Below are positions 21,994 to 32,760 of a stretch of 64,000 nt of DNA, in pieces; within the stretch, counting starts at the first letter, position 1; the number at the start of each line of letters is the position of its first letter. Source of the stretch: Prostheceraeus crozeri (lineage: Eukaryota > Platyhelminthes > Polycladida > Euryleptidae). The position numbers and the translations under genes were made by a program. Under the pieces are notes generated by a model. That model did not search any database, was not told the origin of the DNA, and saw only the letters and a list, made by a program, of their open reading frames with translations. Where the stretch lies: contig CAJQUW010006857.1 of the NCBI GenBank assembly GCA_907163375.1, positions 124,001 through 188,000 of the forward strand, in the 5' to 3' direction.

Positions 21994-23253
21994 ATGGATG
22001 CTTGTGGTGACTACACACAAAGTGATATGATGACAGGAAGCAGCAAGCGGTATGAATTTATGGAGAAAGATGAAATTGAGAAGTTAATAGCCGAAGGAGT
22101 GCCACACAATACACACAAGAAGGTAACATGGGCAGTGAAGACTTTTGAGTCATGGAGATTATCAAGAATTGTGAATAGAGGCGATGAACTGAATGTCTAT
22201 AAATCCCTAGACGAAATGGAGAAGAATGACCTTAACTTTGCACTAAAATCATACGTGTTCGAAGTTCGCAAAACCGACGGCTCTCAATATCCATCAGAGT
22301 CTCTCAGACACTTAGTTGTCTCGCTTTTTCACCATTTGAGACACAGTGTGAAAAGATCGTGGGATTTTTTCAAAGATCCAGAATTCACTGAGTCTAGAAC
22401 AGCTTTGGATTCAGCAATGAAGCGGTCGACTAGACTGGGAATTGGTGGAGATAAAAGAAAGGCCCAATTTATCCCTGGCAAACTCGAGGATAGTTTATGG
22501 GAAAAGAGCATTTTGTCCAACAAAGACGCTGAAAGCCTATTCCGCACATTGGTGTATAAAATTGGGCTACATTTCGGATTAAGAGCTCGCGAAGAACACA
22601 TAGCGTTAGAATGGGATCGCCAGATAAAACTACTCACCGATCCGGTTGATGGGACTGATTATCTCTCATACACAGAAGATTTCTCCAAGACGAACCAAGG
22701 CGGTTTGAAACACAGATTTGTTCCACCAAAACAAGTGAAAGTCTACGAGGACAAAAGCAGTGACCGGTGCCTTGTGAAGCTATATAAACTTTATAAACAC
22801 CATCGTCCAAGTTCAACAAAGACAAACGCGTTCTATTTGCAGCCCATGCCAAATGCAGCAGCGAAGAACCAGAGATGGTTCAAAGACCAACCAGTTGGAA
22901 TCAACAAAATCGGAGGTGTTGTCTCAATAATGATGAAGGATATTGATGAAGATGGATATTACACCAATCACTCTCTAAAGAGAACCTGCTACAGTCGTCT
23001 TAGACAAGGCGGTATTTCAGCTGACAAGTCCATGAAAAGGACCGGGCATCGTTCTTTAGACGGAGCTATGGAGTATGATGTCCAGACGAAGGAAGACTTC
23101 ACAGTTCAATATCAGATTTTGAACGGACAAGCGTGCAGCAGTCGTGAATCAAATCACATTCAAAGTGGGATTAATGACAATGATGGCGGGAAGTACATGG
23201 TGAATATCAGCATACAAAAGCCGAATGGTGAAATTATCACCATAAAACTGTGA
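21994..23253 (+). CDS. Crypton-type tyrosine recombinase (DUF3504-like), intact
   Basis: An uninterrupted 419-residue protein. Residues 25-160 form an Arg/Lys-rich core-binding-like helical domain. The C-terminal domain has the tyrosine recombinase set: Arg197 in FGLRAREEH, His326 in NHSLKRT, His352 in RTGHRSL and the nucleophile Tyr361 in MEYD. The family is that of Crypton elements and of vertebrate genes derived from them (KCTD1, ZMYM, QRICH types). At the usual H-x-x-R site the residue is Lys329, with Arg330 next to it, so activity is uncertain. It lacks introns and any recognisable terminal repeats, as Cryptons do. The ATG was chosen because earlier in-frame starts are non-ATG. Whether it is mobile, or recently inserted and silent, cannot be told. 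Confidence 0.85.
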   Translation: MDACGDYTQSDMMTGSSKRYEFMEKDEIEKLIAEGVPHNTHKKVTWAVKTFESWRLSRIVNRGDELNVYKSLDEMEKNDLNFALKSYVFEVRKTDGSQYPSESLRHLVVSLFHHLRHSVKRSWDFFKDPEFTESRTALDSAMKRSTRLGIGGDKRKAQFIPGKLEDSLWEKSILSNKDAESLFRTLVYKIGLHFGLRAREEHIALEWDRQIKLLTDPVDGTDYLSYTEDFSKTNQGGLKHRFVPPKQVKVYEDKSSDRCLVKLYKLYKHHRPSSTKTNAFYLQPMPNAAAKNQRWFKDQPVGINKIGGVVSIMMKDIDEDGYYTNHSLKRTCYSRLRQGGISADKSMKRTGHRSLDGAMEYDVQTKEDFTVQYQILNGQACSSRESNHIQSGINDNDGGKYMVNISIQKPNGEIITIKL

Positions 23254-23862
23254 ATTTGCTTAAGAACTGTTTCCTGTATGTTCTTTATGAATTATTTGTC
23301 CTTATCCATTTCTATGACATCCGTGCGGTTCCTGCTGGGAGCCGCACACTAAATGATATCTAACTAGAAATGCTTGTGTTTTGATATTCCAAATCGTGCG
23401 ATTCCCGACTGGGGAATGTTCATTACATAGAAAGGGAATGCACAGGGCACAGTGAAATAAATTATTAACCTGTATACATAGAGAGCTACACAATAGCATG
23501 CATTATAAACCTCAAAAGCAAGCTATAACGATATTATCAACCGACACCAGACAACAAAGCAGCTTGTATTGCATAATTTGATAGCACTATCTGGATCAGT
23601 TGATATCAAGCAGCATCAACGGTTGGAGTTATTGATATCAATTTTGATAATCGGCAGAAAAAGTCCTACAAATGGATAGATAGAAGCACCATGTTACAGT
23701 GAATGCCAACGAATTGACGGTTGTCTGTGGAATTAATGAATATTATTTGAACAATTTCGGTACTGATATTGCAAATTATAAGATTTCTTCTGAATTTGTG
23801 ACAATCGCTATTTTTAAATGAGTCAAAAAATTAATTTTTGATTCCTATACATTGCATTTCAG
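23254..23862. other. Downstream of the Crypton gene, ending at a splice acceptor
   Basis: No gene. Positions 23,503-23,537 are the inverted partner of 20,100-20,135. The segment ends in 'cattgcatttcag', a good 3' splice site for the exon at 23,863. Confidence 0.4.
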
Positions 23863-24134
23863 GAATTGCAGTCATCGCTCTTATTGCTGTCTGCCTCACC
23901 GCTACAGTATCAGCACATGACAAGGCATGCGTGAAAGCATGTGCAGACAAGCAAATGAACAGGCAAGCGGAGTTTGGTCAACAATGCATGATGAAATGCA
24001 TCGGAGGTCAATTATCAGCTCCCAAGGTAACTGGAAACAAACTTAACGATTGCGCGAATCATTGCAATGCTATGACAAAATCAAAGTTCCTAATGAAGAT
24101 TCAATTCTACTGTGAGGAACAATGTGGACATTGA
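23863..24134 (+). CDS. Terminal exon of a small secreted protein with four CX3C motifs
   Basis: The frame starts at a splice acceptor and encodes a hydrophobic stretch (IAVIALIAVCLTATVSA), a probable signal peptide cleaved after VSA. The mature part is about 70 residues. Its eight cysteines form four pairs, each C-x-x-x-C: CVKAC, CMMKC, CANHC and CEEQC. This spacing suggests a helical hairpin bundle held by disulfides. I do not recognise the family. The stop is at 24,132 and an AATAAA signal follows about 50 bases later. No in-frame ATG suits the start locally; an upstream first exon is required, and 13,685-13,697 fits in phase. A role as a secreted effector, antimicrobial or structural peptide is possible, none shown. 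Confidence 0.75.
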
Positions 24135-24184
24135 GAAGAATGTTATTGCAGTGTGGACATTCAAGGGATATTTATTGCTTTTTG

Positions 24185-24190
24185 AATAAA
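24185..24190 (+). terminator. AATAAA polyadenylation signal
   Basis: AATAAA lies 51 bases after the stop codon of the secreted-protein exon, a normal distance. Confidence 0.6.
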
Positions 24191-27100
24191 CTTTTGTAGA
24201 TATGCTGACTTTCTTATTTTTTTGGCGGAAGGGAAATTCAAGAAAGGCGAGAGAAGATAGCAAGATGTTCAAGAGACGTTCAAGATAGCAATAACGACCT
24301 TTCTCAGTGACTTGCTCGTAATCAGTTGTAAGAGGGACGGAACGTTTAGGCCCGCTCTGCTCTTTTAGACCCAGTCGGCCCCTTGTTAACCAATACATCT
24401 GCGATATGTAGGATACATCACATTACGTGCGCTGTACAATCTGCATGCTGTCCATGTGTATTCATGGTTGAATTTTTGCTATCTAGTATTTGAATGTATA
24501 AAGTTGATGACTCTAAGTTAAATCTTCGTCATTATCTGCGAAGTATTGTGTTGAGCTTTTTGGACATGATACACAGAAATGATAGTAACATTCTGCGCAA
24601 TGCCAACTCTGTAGTAAATGATAGCGCCTTGTAGGAAGATTTGACTGCAACTACAACTTGTCACGGCAAACTATTGGCAAATTGTTTGTCACGGCAAACT
24701 TACATACAGTATTGTTCTTCAGTTAGAAGTTCTCCAAATTGAGTTCAAGATTGATGGCGGTCAGAAACCTAAAAACGATCTCTCGAATATCACTTATATG
24801 TTTCTGCAAAGTGTTCAACAATTACCAAGTGCCTCATCATGTAGGCCTACAGCATGAGAAACGGATACCAGCTAGGTCAGCATCTGCTTCTGTGAATACA
24901 TCATTCTCAAAGTTAAATATTTAGGGAGAAGATATTATTTTTTAAGTGAAGATTTTGAATTTCTTTTTTAAGTTAAAAGTGAAGTTTCATCATTATTTTA
25001 TTCTTATTTCATTTTTTTGTTTTCTTCTACAAAGTGATGACACCATTTACGATTGGAAACCAAATATGTATGTAAATAAAAAGTGTGGAGATGGAACATA
25101 ATATTTACTTTTTTAACTTACAAGTAAAAAGCTATTTTTGCCTTTTTGGGCTTGACGTTTTTACATGTGCGTATTCAAAACACATTGAATTTTAATTCAG
25201 TACTGTAAAATAATTGTTTTTATCAATTAAATCATAAATGTTTCGGTTACCCTACTGATTACACATCAAAAACGTCCGTGCCAACCTCCTCCACCCAACC
25301 AAGATGACAAAAAACAGCCGAGACATCACATTTTCACGGACGGATACAAAGGTCTCATAGAAATGAAAAAAAATATTTGAAAGCTTCACAAGGCTTCTAT
25401 TGCTCTCTCTTAATTTCTCAATAAACTTTTGTTTTCTACTTAGAGTACTTAACAAGCTAGTATGAATAAAATTAGATTGCATTTTGATTTCAGGGACTTG
25501 AATCAAAATTTTCTTAAAAAAATGCTAAAAAATTGATAAATGATCAAAAGTATCAATAACTTTTGATTAGCTCGTTAGATTATTTGGCATTCTATATTTT
25601 TTCAAGTGCTCATGATCTGCTTTACACGATGGTGTTGGCGGAAATGAAGTGCCTTTTTTCGAACTAATTTTTTTCCGGGCCGGGCTGTCCTAAGATGATG
25701 GATTCTTTCAGGCGGATATTTATTTCATCTCTACCTGTCGAAGATATTGATGCTAAATTCTTCTTGGCGCGTGATTTTGTGTTTCAATACTGATGCTCAT
25801 GAATACATTGATATAAAGACCTGACAGTGCTCTAGATATAAACCGATATTTCACCGAACTTTCGTCAAAGCAGAAAACGGAAAGCGAATATCAGAGAAGC
25901 AATTCGGCAACTTACTGATTCATTAATCAAACGAAAGCATTCAAAAATAGTAAAAATGTTTGAAATTAAGTAAGTATATTTCTTACACTTGAAATTGTCA
26001 GAAACTTGAATGGATTTTATTTTTAGCATTGTGAACATAATTACACGTTAGTGAGAAATCAGATGCATATTGATAATGTAGAAAATGAGATTCTTGAATT
26101 TCAATCACTATAAGATACAAAATTAATTAAAAAAGTCTGTTTCACAGCAATGTAACCGTCGAAAATGTTGCATTCTCAACCAATCTCTCGACAAAACAAT
26201 CAATAATAACAAAAGTGAAGTTAAGGACGGTGGAAGTATGAGAATATTGAATATATGGAGTGCTTACTTCACACCAGTGATTGAAAAGTTAGAAAATTCA
26301 ATATTATATCTGAGGTAATTAGTTTTTGTCTTTGGGAAAGACATTGTCAACTAGAACTGTTTTATTATTACATATTACCATAAATCAGAAGTCTCGTACT
26401 GCAGATGCTGACCTGGAGAGGCTTGCCAAAGTGGTCTATCACCTGATTATTATAATATATATTCATTTTTTTTAATGACAGAATCCGTGACAACATAACA
26501 ATCAATATAGGAAAATTACATAACATCAAAGAAAATTGGACAACACTATTTGCGAATGTGTATTTTACAGTACAGAATTGCGTATTTTTCCAATTAATTT
26601 GATAAAAATAATGATATTCTGTGACATATTTGATATATAAATTTTATTATAGTTAAAGCCTCAATAAATCAAATAGATTTCCTGAGAAAAACCTATTAAC
26701 CAGACCTATTAAAGTCTGTTTCTAGCTCTTTTAGATTATTAGAATTGTCCTACATGTAGTAATTATCATAGTTTCCATTTAATTGTAGAAAATATTGTTA
26801 GATTTCATTTTATAAGTGTACTCCGGTCAATTTTTGAAGTTGGTCCGCATCGATACTTGAGCATCAGTCAGATTGATTTAGAGCCGTCAAATTGCAACTT
26901 GAGGAGCAGTTCTATCGCTACGCGTTGAACAATTCTCTGCAATGACGTCAACTGTGGTACAGTGACAATAAGGGATCACATCCTCACTCAGCGCTGGCTG
27001 CAGTACTGAGGTCTCAGCCGTCTCGGTAAAGTCGCGCTTGCTCTGAACATTTTTGCGTTAGCGACTAGACATCAACCAGAGTTTAAAGCAGCAAGCAGGG

Positions 27101-27245
27101 TTGTTCAAAAGAGTTAAAAGCAGCCACAGGAAAACTTAGGTGGTGGAGCTTTTCCGATGTTAAACCCGGATTTAAAAGGGCTGGCTGCAAAGCTCCCACC
27201 GAGAAGTCGCTTATTAGAAACTTTGGATGTCATGAATAATTGAAC
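24191..27245. other. About 3 kb without a recognised gene
   Basis: Very AT-rich in parts. One short ATG segment at about 25,957 is followed by 'gtaagtat' and could be a first exon, but nothing links it to a gene. The slightly GC-richer part near 26,830-27,230 has no frame with family features. Confidence 0.35.
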
Positions 27246-27545
27246 ATGTACGTTTTTGTGCACGTAATCGTAGGTACTAGCATGCAAGCTGATAGTTGGG
27301 TTCCTTCATTTGTTAAAAATAATTATGCTTCGAACATTCTCAAATATGTCAAAGAACGGTGCTCTAGCGATACCAATATGGAATCTTGTATAAATGCTCT
27401 ACTAAAAAGACTTTGCGATAATGGCTCCAAATACTATTCTTGTACAATTATTTCTCCTAACAGCTCTATCAATTTTTTGCTCGCAATGACAATGACCCCT
27501 ACCTCAAAGTTAATTACATCAGTGATAATTGTACGCGCAAAATAA
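27246..27545 (+). CDS. Hypothetical short open frame
   Basis: A 99-residue frame from ATG. It starts hydrophobic (MYVFVHVIVGTS), then has a helical stretch with four cysteines (ERCSSDTNMESCINALLKRL..) and a hydrophobic tail. It could be a small secreted or membrane protein or an exon piece. I recognise no family, and chance is a real alternative. Confidence 0.2.
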   Translation: MYVFVHVIVGTSMQADSWVPSFVKNNYASNILKYVKERCSSDTNMESCINALLKRLCDNGSKYYSCTIISPNSSINFLLAMTMTPTSKLITSVIIVRAK

Positions 27546-28442
27546 AAAAACTCGCAAAAAGTACAGTATCAGTGTTAACATATCAACAAACATTGACAGT
27601 TTTCAGAAACCGAAGTACTTGCGATTGTGACATTTCTCGCACCTATGCAAATGAAGAGCGAATATATTTAGCTTTATCAAGTAAAACAGGAAACAATGCA
27701 GATCATTATTATCATCCCACACTTTAAGCAGTTTCCTAATTTGCAGTGAATGGTCTGACCTGTCATGAGCTGAAACCAAAATAGCCTTGTGGAAGCAAGC
27801 TAAAAGTGCATGCAACATGGGAGTATAATAAAGAAAACAAAAAATGACATTTATTCACCATGTATTTTCAATGACTATACGATCAGTTGGATAGCGAAGC
27901 TCTACTTTGCTTTCTGCATAATCACATTCTTAGATTTAAAGATTAGAAACTACAAATTATATAAATACAGAAAGTTACAGACTGATTGAAGAAGATGGAG
28001 GGCCATGCGTCAGGGCAACGTCTACTACAATATTGAATTTACTCGAAATTGATCATTTTTTTGCGTAACAGCTTTATAGGTATATGTAATCGTAGTAAAT
28101 AGTGGACCTGGGTATGACATGATTGTTCGCAGTTGGTGAAACCCCAGTATGACTGATGTTAGCCTTAAGACAAAAGCGTCACTTCTTTTCAAATTGCCGA
28201 GATCTTTCGACCAACTGATCAAAATTCTGCTTCACGAGCAAACTAAAATGAACTCACTGTATGATGTACATCATCGAATTATACCCTCTACATATCAACA
28301 CCTATGCGTAGAAGAAGGATTATAAACTAGTATAAAATTCGCCTTCATTCGTCCTGTCAATGTTTTCATTCATAAATGAATGTTTTCCCATTGGCCTTTG
28401 CTGAAATCGTCTTTTCATTCACTGCACCCGACGCCTGCAGAT
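27546..28442. other. Left flank of the Polinton, nothing recognised
   Basis: No gene is supported. It borders the element's left terminal repeat at about 28,443. Confidence 0.35.
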
Positions 28443-29255
28443 AGTGCACTGTACACTGAAATGAAGAGTATGAAAGCTGGTTGATTTTGACTACGAAACC
28501 GATGTACAAAACGAGAATGACAAAATGTACGAAAGCGCTGTTGTTCGTGCTCATACACTACGAAAGCGGCTGCCTTTCCTAAGTAATGGTCAAAAGACCG
28601 TTTGAGGACAACACAAATTCAAAAAAATGGTATTTTTAAAAACGGTCTAAATTCATGAATTTGAACCCTTTTTCAGGTTTTTAAGACCTAAATTCATGAA
28701 TTTAGACCGTTAGAGGACAAGACAAATTCAAAAAAATGGTATTTTTAAAAACGACATAAATTCATAAATTTGAACCCTTTTTCAGGTTTTTAAGACCTAA
28801 ATTCATAAATTTAGACCATTTAAAAAGTACCATTTTTTGAAAAAATGGTATTTTTAAAAACGACATAAATTCATGAATTTGAATCCTTTTTCAGGTTATG
28901 AAGACCTAAATTCATAAATTTGGGTGTTTTTAATAATACCCAATTTTTCAAATTTTTCAAAATCTCAAGTGTGTGATTATGACATTTTTCATTGCTCAAA
29001 TCATGACCGTTCAAGGACACCGAAAATCATAAAAGTTAAGAATCTCAAATTTGAGATTAAGATCATTTTTCACATTTAAAATCATGACCGTTCAAGGACA
29101 CCGAAAATCATAAAGTTAGTATTTTTGAAAACGTCTTTTAAATCCATTTTTCAGGTTTTTAAAATATGAGATAACTAAAATTATGTGACTAAAAATATTT
29201 CTTTAAGAATGTAACACAATCTCTTAGAATGCCTGTTATTGTTACTGCTTTGCAC
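28443..29255 (+). repeat. Polinton left terminal inverted repeat with tandem units
   Basis: Pairs with 46,320-47,098. The outer part reads 'cactgtacactg' and then 'gatgtacaaaacgagaat'. From 28,596 there are about three tandem units of about 108 bp (starts near 28,596, 28,705 and 28,813), each built on 'aaattcatgaattta' and 'cctttttcaggtttttaaga'. The inner limit is near 'tactgctttgcactctgatga'. Confidence 0.85.
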
Positions 29256-29482
29256 TCTGATGAACCTCCCAATTGCAGGGAACAGCTGCTCCCGCATACA
29301 TGATATAATTGCAGCTGCTTATCGCATTCCTGAAACATTGAATTACAGAGCAAGCAGCTGTTACCCGTATTAAATATTAAAGATTAAAATGATGTGGAAT
29401 ATATTGCAGCGTGTAGGAAGTAAGACTTCATTGACAATTCCATTAATCATAACTAGTGACTGTTTTCTTTCTTCATTGCAAA

Positions 29483-29893
29483 ATGCCAAAACGTACTGCC
29501 GCGGAAGCTTTTTCGTTTTACATGCCGATTTTACTAAACTTAATTAAAGAAGAGCACAAGGAAACTGCGAATAAATACTTTGAAGAGTGGAAGTTAGAAA
29601 TTCAATCGAGAAAGAAGAACAAATTGGACTCTCAAAAACAAGTGAAGGATATTACAGTAAAAATAGAACAGTATCTGACCACTACTACAATTCCTCAGTT
29701 CAATGTTACAAAAGAACATTTCATTACCATCGAGGATAGTGCTACTATGATTTCAAAACTGATTGCAAGTGATAAAGTACACCATGGGTCGTTGCTCAGA
29801 AGTGCTGCTTATCAAGGTTATGGATTTAAAAGAATTCTGGAATTGAGTGACAATAAAAAAAAACAGATTTGTGGCAAACTTGGAACTATTTAG
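29483..29893 (+). CDS. Hypothetical Polinton protein, left-end gene
   Basis: A 136-residue Lys/Glu-rich, mostly helical frame starting at the ATG in 'aaaatgccaaaacg'. No cysteine cluster or catalytic motif is visible. It might continue into a second exon: a donor 'acgtaagt' lies just after the stop near 29,907, and 'cattag' near 29,989 precedes a frame with VRKHFKEIKIYIEKL. I do not recognise the family; a regulator or small structural protein is possible. Confidence 0.4.
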   Translation: MPKRTAAEAFSFYMPILLNLIKEEHKETANKYFEEWKLEIQSRKKNKLDSQKQVKDITVKIEQYLTTTTIPQFNVTKEHFITIEDSATMISKLIASDKVHHGSLLRSAAYQGYGFKRILELSDNKKKQICGKLGTI

Positions 29894-30175
29894 AATTTCC
29901 TATAACGTAAGTTATTGTTATTTCTTGATGAACTTATCAGATCTAATTCTACCACACGTATTATTTTTAAATTCATCAATGCCCATTAGTTTTGTTAGAA
30001 AACATTTTAAAGAAATCAAAATTTATATAGAAAAATTGAATCAACCGACAACTATAGAAGAAATGAGGTTTGGTTCCCAAGATGAATGAACATTAACTGT
30101 GTTGTTTCACTTTTTAAGATATGTGCAATGTACATACATATTTGATGTATACATATTTATGAAGACTTCTTTATA

Positions 30176-30383
30176 AGTAGTAACGCATTTTGGATTATTT
30201 TGAAATGTAATTAAATTTTCTTTTGTTCTCCAGTCTACTACCATGAGACTGCTATTGTATAGATCTATATTTCAGTATGTAACATAATCTTTGATATTTA
30301 AGAATGATTCATGGAACTTAGTAGTAACGCATTTTGGATTATTTTGAAATGTAATTAAATTTTCTTTTGTTCTCCAGTCTACT
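30176..30383. repeat. 64-bp direct duplication
   Basis: The sequence at 30,176-30,239 (agtagtaacgcattttgg ... ctccagtctact) is repeated, apparently without change, at 30,320-30,383. About 80 bp lie between the copies. Confidence 0.85.
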
Positions 30384-30526
30384 GATAGTAGACTGACATT
30401 GTACAATTGTGTGATAAGATTGAGTGTTGTATTATTATATTTGATGCAAAATACACTGCCGTTGTTTTCATTTTTCTGTACAAGAAGCAGACATTATTGC
30501 AGTTATTGGAATTTATTTCATTTAAA

Positions 30527-30781
30527 ATGAATGATGAAAATCCGACAGTTATACTGAGTAATATAGGTGATATATTACCTCAGGTTAATAACATGAGTGA
30601 GTTTTTAAAATTATATGGGAAGCAAACAACTACGAATTTCGATTTAAATGAGATCGTTAATCAATTGGGAATAAAGAATTTTCACCTATTGATGAGAAAT
30701 GAATTGCAGTTGATTAAAGATGTACGAAACACTAACTCTACTAATAAACTGATTCCTTACAAATGTACCTTTTTAATTTAG
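30527..30781 (+). pseudogene. Truncated copy of the protease gene's 5' part
   Basis: An 84-residue frame with FLKLYGKQTTTNFDLN and LGIKNFHLLMRNELQLIKD. It matches the N-terminal part of the right-end protease (LGIKNFHILMRDELQLIKN) and then diverges, ending without the catalytic His, Asp and Cys blocks. It is a duplicated 5' fragment, not a protease. Confidence 0.75.
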
Positions 30782-30909
30782 ATGAAATTAAATCATACAG
30801 CTTCAATCGAATAAGTAATAAGGAAAGACATCATTATGCGACAATTTTAAACTCAATCCCACCCCCTTCTGACTTCTAGGGGTCCCTTAAGAAATTTTTT
30901 TATTATAAA

Positions 30910-30999
30910 ATGAGTAACATTAGAGACTTCCTAAAAATATACGGCAAACAAACAACTACAAATTTTGATTTAAATAGAATTTCAGAAGATTGTATTCAA
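30910..30999 (+). pseudogene. Second truncated copy of the protease start
   Basis: Opens MSNIRDFLKIYGKQTTTNFD after 'gtcccttaagaaatttttt', the same leader that precedes the right-end protease on the other strand (46,120-46,146). The match to the protease ends after about 25 codons. Confidence 0.7.
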
Positions 31000-31027
31000 A
31001 ATATTTATTCAAAATATTTCTTTAAAA

Positions 31028-31746
31028 ATGGAGGAAACAAAAGTGGAAGAAACCTCAACGGGGAAGAAAATGGAAGAAACCGCAAGAATATATCCTTCGT
31101 TATCATATGAACGTAGTTCTACTTTAATGGACATTGAAAAAATGAACAAAGAAAAACACAAAGATAGTGTTAGGTATGTGAAAGACAAGGAATCTCAATT
31201 ATTATTAAGATTAGAGCATTATAAAAATTAAGAAAGAGATGGACTAAAGTTAAGAATGTAACACAAGGAATCGGCATATTCTTAACAATAAGTTTAGGTG
31301 CTTTAACAATTGTTATATCTTCAGGTGTTTTAGTAATTCCAGTAGTTGCTACAGCTTTAACAGGTACGGGTGTTTTTGCAAATTCACTTGTTACAATGTT
31401 AGATAAATCTTTAATAACTAAGAAATGAAAATCATTAAAAACTAAGCATTTACATATTAAAGAAGTCTATGACAAATTGCATTACTACTTTCAAAGAGTA
31501 TGTGATGATAATGTTATTACGTTAGATGAGATTGAAAAATTTGATCAAATAGCTAATGAAGTAAATCAAATATCATTTCAATTACAGTCAGAAAAAGTTG
31601 ATGATAAGAATGAACAGGGCAAAATTTCTAGTGATGGTAAAATTTCTAATGAAGAAAATGATAAAATTTTTTTAGAAGAGCTAAAAATTTTAAGCGAAAA
31701 TTTAAGCAAAACTTTATTAAACAAAACTTTATTAAACAAAACTTAA
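31028..31746 (+). pseudogene. Conserved Polinton hydrophobic protein gene, frameshift plus stop
   Basis: Three consecutive frames belong together: a charged N-terminal part from MEETKVEETS; a membrane-like core (GIGIFLTISLGALTIVISSG, then VLVIPVVATALTG); and a helical C-terminal part (KHLHIKEVYDKLHYYF, then LDEIEKFDQIANEV). A frameshift lies near 31,228 and an in-frame TGA at about 31,425-31,427. The arrangement of charged N-terminus, Gly/Ala hydrophobic hairpin and two-helix tail occurs in many metazoan Polintons, where its function is unknown. The end repeats NKTLLNKT. It may act on membranes in virion assembly or entry; that is inference. Confidence 0.65.
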
Positions 31747-31867
31747 AACGAGAAAACTTTAAGCGAAAAGATGTCAGTCAACAAAGCAATAAAAAAATAA
31801 TTTGTTCAGTAAAATGTTTTTGTTGTATTCCAATGTTACCACAAAATTCAAATATTATATTTTAAAA

Positions 31868-32681
31868 ATGGATGAAATTAGAGCTGATAATTTTAAAAGA
31901 ATAAAACAATTAGAAGAGTTAATAAAACAAAGAAATATTATGAAAGAAAATCATCTTCAACATAGAATGATAAAAGCTGGTATTCAATCTGATATGTTTG
32001 AAAAAATGCAGCAAACCGAGCAAGTAAAAACTGATTTTGAAAAAAATGAAACCATTTAAAACTCTTGAAAAAGAACTTACAAATAATGATAAATAAATTG
32101 ATATAACAGATCCAGAGCACAAAACTATATTAGATGACTATGGATTACTAGAATTAAACATTAATAAGAAATTACCAAAATCTATGCAATTTGAACATTC
32201 TATTTCATTTATAGATGGAAAAACAATACCTAGATTTTATCTCGGACAAAAAGAAATATTTCCACAACCTTTTCGAGGTTTAATTTTTTCACCAGATAAA
32301 TCTCCTTTTAATTTAGATAGAAATTTTGTTGATCTTTTAAGAGGAGCAGATTTAAATAATTATGCTGTAGAAGATCTCATAAAATATAAAGCTATGTTAG
32401 ATAGAGTTGGTGCAGCAAAATCTCTTAGACGTTATAAACAATTAGAAAATTTATTATCATCGGGAGTTAAAGTAGGAACAGGATTACAAAAAGAAACAAC
32501 TGTATTTTTACCAGATGATCCACAAGAATTACTAAATAGATTAAATATTTTAATATCCGCAATAAAAGAAGGACATAATTCTAGTTTCAATGAAATTCAT
32601 GCTGTATTAAAAAGACTGTTAGAAAAGAAGATTCTAAATGAAGAGGATTATACAAGTATAGCTGAAATATGTCGTTTCTAA
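31868..32681 (+). pseudogene. Uncharacterised Polinton protein gene with frameshift and stop
   Basis: It starts at ATG 31,868 with a coiled-coil-like segment (RIKQLEELIKQRNIMKEN). A frameshift in an A-run near 32,045 and a TAA at 32,094 interrupt it, and it continues to 32,681 with a globular part (RFYLGQKEIFPQPFRGLIF, then DLLRGADLNNYAVEDLIKYK and a helical tail). It sits directly upstream of the minor capsid gene. I do not recognise a catalytic motif. Position suggests a virion or assembly role. Confidence 0.6.
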
Positions 32682-32745
32682 TTTTTATCTATGATTTTTA
32701 TCTATGATTTTTATCTACGATTTTTATCTATAATATTTATTTAAA
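32682..32745. repeat. Tandem TTTTTATCTATGA repeats
   Basis: Four imperfect copies of 'tttttatctatgat' (about 15 bp) fill the gap before the minor capsid gene. Confidence 0.75.
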
Positions 32746-32760
32746 TTTTTTAGTTAAAAA

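Noticed and set aside
28596-28920. Regular repeats in the Polinton end that could look like a CRISPR array
   Set aside because: The period is about 108 bp, the whole unit is repeated with no unique spacers, and the host is eukaryotic.
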